64,000 nucleotides of DNA from NCEH01 sp043195125 (GCF_043195125.1 NZ_JBAFWR010000006.1); one strand, 5' to 3'; positions 50,140-58,825 are shown, counted from the first letter of the stretch. Numbers and translations: made by a program. The notes: generated from the letters alone by a model not told the origin.

Positions 50140-50901
50140 ATGAACGTGCGCATCTTCGATTCCAAGGTCCGGCTGGGTGAGGCCGCGGCGGACGCAGGCG
50201 CACAAGCCATCGCGGCCGCCATCGCCCGGAACGGCATAGCCAATATCGTGGTGGCGACCGGCGCGAGCCAGTTCGAAATGCTCGCCGCCCTGGTCGAAAA
50301 GCCGATCGATTGGTCGAAGGTCCATGCCTTCCATCTCGACGAATATATCGGCCTGCCCGAGACTCACCCCGCGAGCTTTCGGGGCTATCTGAAGGCGCGC
50401 TTCACGAGCCGCCTGCCGACGCTTGGGTCGTTCACCTTCATCGCCGGGGATGCTGCCGATATCGACCCAGAACTGGCGCGGCTCAATGCTCTGATCGCCC
50501 GCCACCCCATCGATGTCATGTTCGCGGGCATAGGCGAGAATGCGCATCTCGCCTTCAACGATCCCCCCGCCGATTTCGAGGCGAGGGAGGCGTTCAAGGT
50601 GGTGAATCTTGACGACGCCTGCCGCCACCAGCAGTTCGGCGAGGGCTGGTTCGAGAGCTTTGAGGCGGTGCCGAAGCAGGCCATCAGCATGAGCGTGCCG
50701 CAGATTCTCAAGAGCGGCGTCATCGTGATCGCGGCGGCCGATGCCCGCAAGGCCGCGGCGGTGCGCGATACGCTGGAGGGACCCGTCACGCCGCTCTGCC
50801 CGGCATCCATCCTCCAGACCCATTCCGATTGCCGGATGTTCTTCGACGTGCCCGCCACGAGCCTGCTTTCGCGCAAGCCCGCCGAGGTGGAGATCGCCTG
50901 A
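50140..50901 (+). CDS. NagB-like glucosamine-6-phosphate deaminase/isomerase family protein
   Basis: The protein has 253 residues: MNVRIFDSKVRLGEAAADAG, ATGASQFEMLAAL, HAFHLDEYIGLPETHPASFR with the catalytic Asp, DVMFAGIGENAHLAFNDPP with the catalytic His, and VSIAAAD-like VIVIAAADARKAAAVRDTLE. The residues match NagB and its paralogues, which open the sugar 6-phosphate ring and deaminate it. It is the last gene of the importer operon, 21 bases after the second permease with GGGAGA before its ATG. A role in degradation of an amino-sugar phosphate is likely; related proteins with altered specificity (6-phosphogluconolactonase-like) are less likely because of the DEY and GIGENxH motifs. Confidence 0.87.
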   Translation: MNVRIFDSKVRLGEAAADAGAQAIAAAIARNGIANIVVATGASQFEMLAALVEKPIDWSKVHAFHLDEYIGLPETHPASFRGYLKARFTSRLPTLGSFTFIAGDAADIDPELARLNALIARHPIDVMFAGIGENAHLAFNDPPADFEAREAFKVVNLDDACRHQQFGEGWFESFEAVPKQAISMSVPQILKSGVIVIAAADARKAAAVRDTLEGPVTPLCPASILQTHSDCRMFFDVPATSLLSRKPAEVEIA

Positions 50902-50924
50902 CGGTTCCGGCGAGACCGGAACCG
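50902..50924 (+). terminator. Hairpin after the NagB-like gene
   Basis: Arms CGGTTCCGG (50902-50910) and CCGGAACCG (50916-50924) pair perfectly around CGAGA directly after the stop. A second, weaker CCCTGCAGGG palindrome follows at about 50934. No T-run, so the terminator call is moderate. Confidence 0.55.
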
Positions 50925-51016
50925 GCAAACCTGCCCTGCAGGGCATGCCGTGCGGGCACGGGTCGGCGTGGCGGCCAGCGAGGCGCGTGCGCCTGTGCTG
51001 GTCTTCCTGAAGTGCC

Positions 51017-51808
51017 TCAGTTGCGCGGCGAAGGCGCCGTCTTGTCGGGCCCGAACATCAGCCCGGCCTCGCGGAAACCGCCATCCACGTTTAGCGTATG
51101 TCCGTGCACATAACGGCTTTCGTCGGAGGAGAGGAACACTGCCGCGTCGGCGATTTCCTCCGGCGTTCCGTATCGGTTCATCGGGATTAGATAAGTGTAG
51201 GCGGCCCGGGTCGCGGCGTCGTGGGCATATTTCGCCATCTCCGTCTCGATGGCGCCCGGCGCGATGTTGTTCACGTTGATGCGGTGCTGGGCGAGTTCCA
51301 CGGCCATCACCTTGGTCAGCAGCTCCAGCCCCGCCTTGGCGGCGCCATAGGCCGCCCGGCCGTTTCCGCCGCGCTGGCCGGAGAGCGAGGCGATGTTGAC
51401 GATCTTCCCGCCACCGCTCTTCACCATCTCCTTGGCCACCGATTGCGCGACGAAGAAGGCGCCGGTGAGATTGATGCCGACGATGCGGCGCCATTCCTCC
51501 AGAGACGTCTCCAGGAACGGCGTGTTTCCGCCGATTCCGGCATTGTTGATGAGGATGTCGATCCGCCCGTGCGCCTGAATCAGGTCTTGCACCATGGTTG
51601 TCACCGACGGCGGATCGGCGACATCGACCGTCATCGCGCCCGAGCGCCCGCCGGCCGCCTCGATGGCTTGCGCGGCGGATTTCGCGCCATCCAAATTCAG
51701 ATCGGCGATGATCACCGTCGCCCCTTCGCGCGCAAGGGCTTTGGCCACCGCAAAGCCGATGCCGCGCGCGCCGCCCGTCACGAGCGCAATCTTCCCATCC
51801 AAACGCAT
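51017..51808 (-). CDS. Short-chain dehydrogenase/reductase of the acid-sugar operon
   Basis: The protein has 263 residues: MRLDGKIALVTGGARGIGFA (NAD-binding), IADLNL with Asp favouring NAD+, NNAG, catalytic Ser in IASLSGQRGG, Tyr-x3-Lys in AAYGAAKAGLE, and the tail YVHGHTLNVDGG. It is the last gene of the minus-strand operon with a TRAP importer, DUF1537 kinase and RuBisCO-like protein. In the known 3-oxo-isoapionate type pathways an oxidation makes the 3-oxo acid before phosphorylation, and this SDR could do that. Start ATG 51808. It lies 62 bases beyond the dctP stop, after a hairpin. Confidence 0.9.
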   Translation of the reverse strand: MRLDGKIALVTGGARGIGFAVAKALAREGATVIIADLNLDGAKSAAQAIEAAGGRSGAMTVDVADPPSVTTMVQDLIQAHGRIDILINNAGIGGNTPFLETSLEEWRRIVGINLTGAFFVAQSVAKEMVKSGGGKIVNIASLSGQRGGNGRAAYGAAKAGLELLTKVMAVELAQHRINVNNIAPGAIETEMAKYAHDAATRAAYTYLIPMNRYGTPEEIADAAVFLSSDESRYVHGHTLNVDGGFREAGLMFGPDKTAPSPRN

Positions 51809-51829
51809 ATCTCAAATCTCCGCGCGACA

Positions 51830-51851
51830 CGGGGATGGCATCCCATCCCCG
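51830..51851 (-). terminator. Hairpin between dctP and the SDR gene
   Basis: Arms CGGGGATGG (51830-51838) and CCATCCCCG (51843-51851) are perfect around CATC. Read on the minus strand it lies about 20 bases after the dctP stop, without a T-run. It may attenuate or stabilise the transporter mRNA rather than terminate fully. Confidence 0.5.
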
Positions 51852-51870
51852 TTCGCTGAATTCGACAGGA

Positions 51871-52899
51871 TCAGGAGAGCTTTCCGACGCTCTTTTCGAG
51901 GATGCCCCACAGCTCGTCCCCGTACTTCGCGCGCCATTCCTTGTAGAAGCCGGCGTCGCTCAGCGCGGCCCGGAACGGAGCGGTGTCCGGCTCGTTGAAA
52001 ATGAGGCCCTTCTCGGTGAGCGTGCCCTTGAGCGAGACGGCGAGTTTCGCCATATCCTCGCGCTCCGCCATGGCGGCCATGTTGAGATTCTTGGCGACGA
52101 TTTGCTGGGCGTCCTTCGGCAAGGCTTCCCAGTTGCGCTTGTTGGCGACGCAGAAGAAAGCGTCCCACATATGGTTGGTGATCGCGCAGTATTTCTGCAC
52201 CTCGAAGATGTTCGCCGTATAGATGTTCGCGAGCGAATTTTCCTGGCCGTCGACGACCTTGGTCTGAAGGGCGGAATAGATTTCACTGAAATTGATGGAG
52301 GTCGGCGCCGCGCCGAAGGCCTGGAACATGGAGGTCCACAGCGCACCGACCGGAACGCGGATCTTGAAGTTCTTCAAATCCGCGGGCGTTGCGATCGGCT
52401 TGGTGCTGGAGGTGATCTGGCGGAAGCCGTTGTCCCACATCTTGTCCATGGGCACGAGATTGGCCTTGGAGATGCGCACGCGCAGGGCTTCGCCCAGTTC
52501 TCCGTCCATCGTCTTCCAGACCGCGGCATAGTCGGGGAACAGGAAGCCGAGGCCATAGATCGAAGCTGACGGCACGATGGTCGAGAGCACGTTGATGCCC
52601 GAGTTGAGGAACAGGTCGATGCCGCCGGCACGTACCTGCGACAGCATATCCGTGTCGCCGCCGAGCTGGTTGTTCGGATAGACTTGCATGTCCACCTTGC
52701 CATTGGTCTCAGCGAGGATGCGGGCCGCAGCCTCCCTGGCGCGGGTCGTAATTGGGTGGGATTCCGCGACATTGAAGGCGAACTTCAGCGTGAAGTCTGC
52801 GGCGGCCTTAGCCCGGCGCACGGGCAGCCCGAATGTGGCCGCCGCGGTGCCGGCGGCAAGCCCTGCCGTGAACGTGCGGCGTGAAAGACGTATCGTCAT
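51871..52899 (-). CDS. TRAP transporter solute-binding protein (DctP family)
   Basis: The protein has 342 residues. A twin-arginine-like signal (RLSRRTFTAGLAAGTAAATF) precedes cleavage near RAKA. The mature protein is a DctP fold: LKFAFNVAESHPITTRAREA, the conserved Arg in FKIRVPVGALWTSMFQAFGA (carboxylate contact) and VVDGQENSLANIYTANIFE. DctP proteins bind carboxylate ligands, often sugar acids when next to DUF1537 kinases. It is cotranscribed with the fused DctQM at 52958. Two candidate ligands are acid sugars such as apionate/erythronate types, by neighbour inference only. Confidence 0.92.
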   Translation of the reverse strand: MTIRLSRRTFTAGLAAGTAAATFGLPVRRAKAAADFTLKFAFNVAESHPITTRAREAAARILAETNGKVDMQVYPNNQLGGDTDMLSQVRAGGIDLFLNSGINVLSTIVPSASIYGLGFLFPDYAAVWKTMDGELGEALRVRISKANLVPMDKMWDNGFRQITSSTKPIATPADLKNFKIRVPVGALWTSMFQAFGAAPTSINFSEIYSALQTKVVDGQENSLANIYTANIFEVQKYCAITNHMWDAFFCVANKRNWEALPKDAQQIVAKNLNMAAMAEREDMAKLAVSLKGTLTEKGLIFNEPDTAPFRAALSDAGFYKEWRAKYGDELWGILEKSVGKLS

Positions 52900-52957
52900 G
52901 GTTTTACTCCCTGAATGTTTTGTTTGTTGTTGGTCGTACGGTGGTTAATCTTCGGCT

Positions 52958-54844
52958 TCAGAGGAAGCCGATGGAAATCCATGGAACAAGCGCGACGATG
53001 ACGAGGCCGATCAGCATCGCCACGATGTAGCCCACGATCGGTCTCATGCCGTCGTTGGGATGGATGCGGCTGATGGCGCAGGCCGCGTAATATCCGACCC
53101 CGAACGGCGGGGCGAAAAGGCCGATGCCCATGGCGAGCACCACCACCATAGCGTACTGCACCTGGTGGATTCCCAGCGCCTGCGCGATCGGAAACAGGAG
53201 GGGCCCGAACAGGACGATGGCCGGAATGCCTTCCAGCACGCTGCCGAGAATGATGAAGGCGACGATGGAGACGGCCATGAAGGTGCCCGCGCCCCCCGGC
53301 AGGCCGGTCATGGACTTTGCCAGGGAATGCGAGAAGCCGGACTGGGTGAGGCTCCAGGCCATGGCGGTAGCGGTGCCGATGATTAGCAGGATCGCCCCGG
53401 ACAGGCTGGCGGTCTCCACCAGCATGGGCTTCAGCCGCCGCCAATTGAACTGGCGGTAGAGCAACAGCCCAGCAACGATGGAATAGGCAATGCCGATGGT
53501 GGACACCTCCGTCGCGGTGGCCACGCCCTCGATGACCGCGGTGCGGATCACGAAGGGCAGCGCCAGCGCGGGCAGGGCGATGATGAAGGCACGGCCAATC
53601 TCGCGGGCCGTGGACTTCTTGACGTGGCTCAGGTCTTCCCCGCGATAGCGCCACCAGATCAGTCCGCACAGGGTGATCGCCAGGATGACGCCGGGCAGCA
53701 GGCCGCCGGTAAACAATGCGGCGATCGATACCCCCGTCACCGAGCCGATGGTGATGAGGACAATGCTCGGCGGGATGGTCTCGGTCTGTGCGCCCGTCGC
53801 GGCGAGCAGGGCGACGAGATCGCCTTCCTTCGCCCCGCGCTTCTTCATCTCGGGAAACAGCACCGGCGCCACTGCCGCCATGTCGGCGGCCTTGGAGCCG
53901 GAGATCCCCGAGACCAGGTACATGGCGCCCACCAGAACGTAATGTAGGCCGCCCTTCACGTGGCCGAGCATGCTGGCGAGGAACTGCACCATGGCCTTGG
54001 CCATGCCCGTCATCTCGATCAACTGGCCGAGGAAGACGAACAGCGGAACCGCCAGGAGGATCAGATGGCTGACGCCTTCATCGATGCGGCCGACGATGAC
54101 CAGCGGCGGGGTGCGCGTCGTCAGCATGAGATAGCCGAATGTCGCGAGCCCGAAGGCGAAGGCGATGGGCACGCCACCGAAGACGCAGGCCGCGACCACG
54201 CCGACGAAGAAGATCAGCAGGTTCAGATTGCCGAACGGCTTCAGAACCGGCCCCAGTAGCCAGAAGATGCCGACCACGAGCGCGGTCGCCACCAGCGCGG
54301 CGAACACGAGGCGCAGGTTGGCGAATTGCAGAAGCCGCAACACCGCAAAAACGGCCATCAGGCCGAGCCCCACCGGCATTGCCGAGGCGCGCCAGGAATT
54401 CTGCAGGTCCAGCGCCGGGGTGCGGACGATGGCTTCCTCATGCGCATATTCGAGCGCGGCCGGCAGGATAAGCAGCAGGAAAGCGAGGGCGGTGGAAACC
54501 GCGACGACCTCGATGAAAGCGCGCCCGCCGGGCTTCAGCGCAGCCACGAAGGCGGTCATGCGCATATGCTCGCCGCGCTGGAAGGCGACCGCGGAACCGA
54601 GCATCGCCAGCCACAGGAAGAGCATGGATGCCAACTCGTCGGACCACACCAGCGGCTGATGAAAAACGTAGCGGGCCAGCACGCCCGAGAACAGGATCAG
54701 GATCTCGGCGCCGACCAGAATGGCGACCGGAACCTCCAGGATCCGGGCGATGACGATCTCCGTCTGACGGGCAATCAGAGCCACGGAGGACTGCGGTGCG
54801 GGAGGCGCCGCTGCCACGACCTGTTCGGTGTGCATGGCCGTCAT
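52958..54844 (-). CDS. TRAP transporter fused DctQM membrane subunit
   Basis: The protein has 628 residues from ATG 54844. About 40-190 form the four-span DctQ-type domain (VLARYVFHQPLVWSDELASM is its hallmark). From about 215 onward lies the DctM domain with twelve or so spans (GVPIAFAFGLATFGYLM, SGSKAADMAAVAPVLFPEM, ILGSVLEGIPAIVLFGPLLF). Fusion of small and large subunits in one chain is a known TRAP variant. The start overlaps the stop of a 35-codon frame (ATGA, 54844-54841) and has no ribosome binding site of its own, so translation is probably coupled. GTG 54862 is an alternative start. Confidence 0.92.
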   Translation of the reverse strand: MTAMHTEQVVAAAPPAPQSSVALIARQTEIVIARILEVPVAILVGAEILILFSGVLARYVFHQPLVWSDELASMLFLWLAMLGSAVAFQRGEHMRMTAFVAALKPGGRAFIEVVAVSTALAFLLLILPAALEYAHEEAIVRTPALDLQNSWRASAMPVGLGLMAVFAVLRLLQFANLRLVFAALVATALVVGIFWLLGPVLKPFGNLNLLIFFVGVVAACVFGGVPIAFAFGLATFGYLMLTTRTPPLVIVGRIDEGVSHLILLAVPLFVFLGQLIEMTGMAKAMVQFLASMLGHVKGGLHYVLVGAMYLVSGISGSKAADMAAVAPVLFPEMKKRGAKEGDLVALLAATGAQTETIPPSIVLITIGSVTGVSIAALFTGGLLPGVILAITLCGLIWWRYRGEDLSHVKKSTAREIGRAFIIALPALALPFVIRTAVIEGVATATEVSTIGIAYSIVAGLLLYRQFNWRRLKPMLVETASLSGAILLIIGTATAMAWSLTQSGFSHSLAKSMTGLPGGAGTFMAVSIVAFIILGSVLEGIPAIVLFGPLLFPIAQALGIHQVQYAMVVVLAMGIGLFAPPFGVGYYAACAISRIHPNDGMRPIVGYIVAMLIGLVIVALVPWISIGFL

Positions 54845-54948
54845 ACCAAGTGCCCGCAGCACGAAGCCGCGAGATGCGAAGCGCCGTGCAACACGATGTT
54901 CGTTGCACGGGACGAAGCGAAATATTGGCGTTGTCCTCCTGAGATCAT
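54841..54948 (-). CDS. Possible 35-residue leader peptide coupled to DctQM
   Basis: ATG 54948 is preceded by AGGAGG about 6 bases upstream and opens a 35-residue frame (MISGGQRQYFASSRATNIVL ... CCGHLV). It ends in TGA overlapping the ATG of the DctQM gene. The peptide resembles no family and has no strong codon bias. The strong ribosome binding site and exact ATGA junction suggest it serves mainly to deliver ribosomes to the transporter gene. It could also be the remains of a longer start region. Confidence 0.4.
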   Translation of the reverse strand: MISGGQRQYFASSRATNIVLHGASHLAASCCGHLV

Positions 54949-54971
54949 GGGCGTCTCCTCCTTCTTTGTGT

Positions 54972-56363
54972 TTATACGTTGCCGAGCTTTCCCCTTTCGA
55001 AGAAATGCTCTCCTCCCATTTGGCCGCCCTTCAGGGCGATCTCCAATCCGTTGATGGCGTTCGATCGCGATAGCGCCCGGCACAGCGGCGCCCCCGGCGC
55101 CAGCCGCGCGGCGATCTCCAATGCGTCCGGCCCGAGCACCTTGGTGACCTGGCTGGAGGTGTCGCCGCCCGAGAGCAGCAGCCTCTTGATGGGTGCGCGT
55201 TCCAGGATGCTGCGGACGATCTGGCCGAGGCGCTCGCCGAGAATTCTGCCGCCGGTGTGCTTCGCCGCGTGATGCGAGAAGCCGCGCGCCGTCAGCGCAT
55301 CGATCATGGCGCCGATGCGCGGATCATCCGCGCCGCGTGCGGTGTGCAAGATGACGCTTCGCCCTTCGTTCAGCAGCGCGATCGTGCGCTCGGCGATATC
55401 GGTGTGCGCGGCCGGCCATTGCGCATCGTCCACGAGGGCGCTGGCGTGGACGGGCATGTCGATGAAGCCGGCTTGGATGGCCGCGTGGATCTGGAGCGCG
55501 GTGAGCTTCGAGGCGCTGCCGGAGACCGCGAGCACCCGGTCGACGGGCGCGAAACGGTCATATCCCTCAACGCTTTGCGCCGTCCCGTCGCGCGCGCGCC
55601 ACCATTGGGTCAGGGCATATTCGACGCCCGACGAACCGACCACGAACAGCGGTCTCGCGCCCAGCGCCTGGCGTTCGAGGTGGCGCCCGACTTCGGTGAG
55701 ATGCTCCGGCGTGCCGGCATCGAACAGAACGGCGTCCGGCCGAGCCTCCAGCACACCCTTCAATGCGGCGTCCGCAGCGGTGCGGGAGGCTTCGTAGGAT
55801 GGAAAGATGATCTTCTCGATGCGCAGGGGCGCCTGCCGGGCAATGTGAACGGCGAGGTCCGCTTCCGCCATGGGGGTGACGGGATGGACGCTCATGATCG
55901 GATGGCGGTCGATGCGGAAGACGTCGCCATCAGTGCCGAAGCGGGCGAAAAGATTGCCGAACAGGCAGAAGCGGCCGAGCGCGGGTGTCCCCGCCACGAT
56001 CGGCACCGGCACGCCGGGAAAGGCGTCGCGCGACAGTTCGATCACCTTGCCGATACTGCCGATCGTGGGCGAACTGTCGAAAGTGGAACACACCTTGTAA
56101 TGAACCAGCGGCGCGCCGAGCTGGGCGAGCGCGCGGAAAACCTGCGGGAGATGACGGGCCATTTCTTCCGGCGACATGGCCCGGCTGTCGCCGGCGACGC
56201 CAACGACATCAAGCTCCGGAAACCGCTCCAGCGTCTCCCGAGTCGGCGGCGTCAGGAAGAGGGCGCAGCGATAGCCGGCGAAGGCGAGCACCTCCAGGGC
56301 ATCGGTGGAGCCCGTGAAGTCATCGCCGTAGAAGGCCATCCTGTAGCGTGTGGGCGCCGTCAT
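54972..56363 (-). CDS. DUF1537 four-carbon acid sugar kinase family protein
   Basis: The protein has 463 residues in two domains. The N-terminal substrate domain (about 5-240) has AFYGDDFTGSTDALEVLAFA, VGVAGDSRAM and VHYKVCSTFDSSPTIGSIGK. The C-terminal ATP-binding domain (about 255-450) ends in LLLSGGDTSSQVTKVLG and APGAPLCRA. The family (D-threonate, D-erythronate and 3-oxo acid sugar kinases) phosphorylates the terminal hydroxyl of acid sugars at C4. Its ATG overlaps the stop of the RuBisCO-like gene upstream by four bases. Kinase plus RuBisCO-like protein is the hallmark of the OiaK/OiaX-type oxo-isoapionate route, so a 3-oxo acid sugar 4-phosphate is the likely product. Confidence 0.88.
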   Translation of the reverse strand: MTAPTRYRMAFYGDDFTGSTDALEVLAFAGYRCALFLTPPTRETLERFPELDVVGVAGDSRAMSPEEMARHLPQVFRALAQLGAPLVHYKVCSTFDSSPTIGSIGKVIELSRDAFPGVPVPIVAGTPALGRFCLFGNLFARFGTDGDVFRIDRHPIMSVHPVTPMAEADLAVHIARQAPLRIEKIIFPSYEASRTAADAALKGVLEARPDAVLFDAGTPEHLTEVGRHLERQALGARPLFVVGSSGVEYALTQWWRARDGTAQSVEGYDRFAPVDRVLAVSGSASKLTALQIHAAIQAGFIDMPVHASALVDDAQWPAAHTDIAERTIALLNEGRSVILHTARGADDPRIGAMIDALTARGFSHHAAKHTGGRILGERLGQIVRSILERAPIKRLLLSGGDTSSQVTKVLGPDALEIAARLAPGAPLCRALSRSNAINGLEIALKGGQMGGEHFFERGKLGNV

Positions 56364-57649
56364 CCGGAAGCTCCGAATTGGGCGAGCGCGCCGCTCAGGG
56401 CGGGATGGGACTTGGCATATTCGGCGAGGCTGACCCCGGAGGTCGCCGCTTCCCAAGCTTCGCGCAGGCTGGCGACACCGGCGGCGATGCCTTGCGGATG
56501 GCCGATGATGCCGCCCCCGGCCAGATGCATGAGGTCGGTGCTGCCGAGCCGGGCATAAGTATCGGCCGCCTGGCCAGCCCACTGGCCCGAGGAGAAGATA
56601 GGCATGATGGGCGCCAACCCACCGAATGGCGCGAGGCACGACTGGGCCGAGGCGATCACGGTGTCGTCCGGCTCCCAGAATTTGTTGCGCAGCCCGTTGA
56701 CATGCAGATGGTCCAGCCCGGTCAGGCGCCAGAGCTTCTGGAAGGCCGCGAATTCAAAGCCGAGCCAGGGGTGACGGGTGAGGATGCCCCACCCGTTGCG
56801 GTGGCCATGAATGGGAAGCTCGGTGTGCCGGCGCAAATGCTCGACGGCGGCAAAGCCGGTCCAGTTCGCGCTGACCATGATGCAGGTGCCGCCGGCGGCG
56901 AGCACAGCATCGTGCCGGCGCAGCATATCGTCGATGGAGCCGGAGATATTGATGGCATACATGGGCTTGCGGCCCATCCGGTCGGCGTGGCGTTCGATGA
57001 CCGGCATGACCGCCTTGAGGCGATCCTCGAATCGGGCATAGGGCGGGTCGGCCAGAAGCTCGTCGTCCTTCAGAAAGTCGATGTCGGCGGCGCAGAGCAC
57101 GTCCACCAGATCCGCCGTCTCGGCCGCGGTCAGCCCGATGCTGGGCTTGATGATTGTGCCGATCATCGGCCGGCCGTAGACGCCCGCCTTCTCGCGCGTG
57201 CCGGCAACGCTGAACCGCGGGCCGGGGAATTGCTGCGCGTAGGCCTCCGGCAGGTCAATATCCAGCAGGCGTATGCCGGTGATTTCCCCGAGTTCGAACA
57301 GGTTTCCGGCGATCGTTGCCAGCAAGGTGGGGATGTTGGCACCCACGTTGGCCACCGGGAAGGCGATCTCGATTTCACCCCGGTGATAGCCGCCTTCGGG
57401 GCGTCCCTCGCGAAGCCGGCGCTCCGCGTGCGCACTCCGCAGGGTTGGGGCGGGCGAGGGCGGCAGGGGCGTGATGGAGGCAACCCGGGCGCGCGAGCGC
57501 TCCTTCAGCTCCGCCGTCTCTCCGGCGAGTGAAAGGAAAGTGCCGCTCGACTGCTCGCCGGCAATGACCTCCGCTGCCCGTTCCAAGGGCTCGGAACTCT
57601 CGATCAGATAGCGGGCCGAAAATTCGGCGCGTGGGGTTTTACTGCCCAC
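56360..57649 (-). CDS. RuBisCO-like protein (possible OiaX-type decarboxylase)
   Basis: The protein has 429 residues with the RuBisCO large-subunit barrel. Key residues: Lys168 in GTIIKPSIGL, Lys194-Asp195-Asp196-Glu197 in DFLKDDELLA (the carbamylated Lys and metal ligands of RuBisCO), MVSANWTGFAAV, the His-rich loop PIHGHRNGWG and GGGIIGHPQGIAAG. Carboxylase activity is not expected: the C-terminal loop-6 Lys context differs. RuBisCO-like proteins next to DUF1537 kinases decarboxylate 3-oxo acid sugar 4-phosphates. The start is uncertain: GTG 57649 with GGAG 6 bases before is chosen; TTG 57691 would add 14 residues. A separate 15-codon frame from ATG 57686 overlaps it. Confidence 0.85.
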   Translation of the reverse strand: MGSKTPRAEFSARYLIESSEPLERAAEVIAGEQSSGTFLSLAGETAELKERSRARVASITPLPPSPAPTLRSAHAERRLREGRPEGGYHRGEIEIAFPVANVGANIPTLLATIAGNLFELGEITGIRLLDIDLPEAYAQQFPGPRFSVAGTREKAGVYGRPMIGTIIKPSIGLTAAETADLVDVLCAADIDFLKDDELLADPPYARFEDRLKAVMPVIERHADRMGRKPMYAINISGSIDDMLRRHDAVLAAGGTCIMVSANWTGFAAVEHLRRHTELPIHGHRNGWGILTRHPWLGFEFAAFQKLWRLTGLDHLHVNGLRNKFWEPDDTVIASAQSCLAPFGGLAPIMPIFSSGQWAGQAADTYARLGSTDLMHLAGGGIIGHPQGIAAGVASLREAWEAATSGVSLAEYAKSHPALSGALAQFGASG

Positions 57650-57785
57650 GGCCGGCTCCAGCGCATGCGGGAGTGCCAAAGACCATGCCAAACTCCTGGG
57701 GTTTCCTTGATGATCTTCTTCTTTGCTGTCCCTTCATCGTTATGGCCGGGCATGGGGCCTGGCAAACGAGTTTTACGAAGCGTAA

Positions 57786-57802
57786 TGTGAGAAAAACTCA
57801 CA
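57786..57802. promoter_or_regulatory. LysR-type box TGTGAG-N5-CTCACA, copy 1
   Basis: A perfect 17-base dyad (arms TGTGAG and CTCACA, spacer AAAAA) about 137 bases upstream of the RuBisCO-like gene start and at the end of the LysR gene 57798-58763. It contains T-N11-A, the usual LysR half-site rule. The same dyad with longer arms is at 58805-58825. Confidence 0.7.
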
Positions 57803-58763
57803 AAGAGGGTATGACGCGGCGCACCGGACTTCGGCGCCCTGCGGGGTTGGGAAGCCGCGGCGGGTTCATGGCGGCACAGAGATCCGCCGTCTTCTTCAGC
57901 TCGGTGGACAGCCAGTTGGCCATGGCCTTGGTATCGGGTCGTGCGCCGAGGTGCGGAGCGATCCACAGCACCAGCTTGCGCGGTCCCGGGACGAAGCCGA
58001 AGGGGGCGACGAGCCGGCCCGAGCGGATCTCGTCCAGCACCATCATGGCTGGCACCACCGCCACGCCGAGGCCGCACAAGGCGGCTTGGATCAACAGATA
58101 GAAATGTTCATAGGATTCCTGCGAATTGGGCTTGATGGCGGGGGAGAGCCCGACGAGCGCGGACCAGTCCTCCCACCCGTGCGGGCGGGTCTTGGTAGAA
58201 AGCAGCCGGGCCGTGCGCAGATCGTCGAGGCCCCGCAGCTTGCGCGCATCCCCATAGGTGGGCGCCCAGACGGGGCCGACCCATTCCGTCATCAATTCGT
58301 GGATGAGCACGTCACGCGGCGGCGGAATGACACTGTTGCGAATGGCGATGCTGACCTTGTCGCGGACGAAATCGACCTGGTCGTAATTCATGTTGAACTG
58401 GACTTCGATGTGCGGGTGCGCGGCATGGAAGCCGGCAATGCGCGGGATCAGCCAGTGCATCATGATGGTCGCCGAGCAGGAGACGGTGAGCGGCCCCGGG
58501 TTGAGCTGCTCGACGCTTGCGTCGATCAGGTTGAACGCCGTCGTCAGGCCCTCAGCGAGCCTCGCGCCCTCCGGCGTCGTCTCCATGGACTGGTGCTCCC
58601 GCCGCAGCAGCGGGAGGCCGAAGGTCTCTTCCAGCGCCCGCACATGCCGGCTGATCGCACCGTGCGTCACGCACAACTCGGCGGCGGCCGCCGTCATGCT
58701 GCGCAGCCGCGCGGTGGCTTCGAAGGCACGCAATGCATTGAGGGATGCTTTTGGAATGCTCAT
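57798..58763 (-). CDS. LysR-type regulator (GcvA-like)
   Basis: The protein has 321 residues with a helix-turn-helix near residues 20-65 (NALRAFEATARLRSMTAAAA, THGAISRHVRALEETFGLPL) and an effector domain in the GcvA/AmpR style (LTVSCSATIMMHWLIPRIAG, QVDFVRDKVSIAIRN). The last 30 residues are basic and Pro/Arg-rich. It lies between two identical-core dyads, 57786 and 58805, which flank it, so it probably controls the downstream minus-strand RuBisCO-like operon and the divergent BKACE gene, and its own expression. The natural ligand should be an intermediate of the acid-sugar pathway. Confidence 0.9.
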   Translation of the reverse strand: MSIPKASLNALRAFEATARLRSMTAAAAELCVTHGAISRHVRALEETFGLPLLRREHQSMETTPEGARLAEGLTTAFNLIDASVEQLNPGPLTVSCSATIMMHWLIPRIAGFHAAHPHIEVQFNMNYDQVDFVRDKVSIAIRNSVIPPPRDVLIHELMTEWVGPVWAPTYGDARKLRGLDDLRTARLLSTKTRPHGWEDWSALVGLSPAIKPNSQESYEHFYLLIQAALCGLGVAVVPAMMVLDEIRSGRLVAPFGFVPGPRKLVLWIAPHLGARPDTKAMANWLSTELKKTADLCAAMNPPRLPNPAGRRSPVRRVIPSL

Positions 58764-58804
58764 GGCCGCTCCTCACCCGACATATCGGAGGGGCGACCAT
58801 AAGT

Positions 58805-58825
58805 GTTGTGAGCTTTCCTCACAAC
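58805..58825. promoter_or_regulatory. LysR-type box, copy 2, between LysR and BKACE genes
   Basis: GTTGTGAG-N5-CTCACAAC is a perfect dyad with 8-base arms. It lies 42 bases before the LysR start and about 105 bases before the BKACE start, placing it to control both. Its core TGTGAG/CTCACA and 5-base spacing are the same as copy 1 at 57786. Confidence 0.75.
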
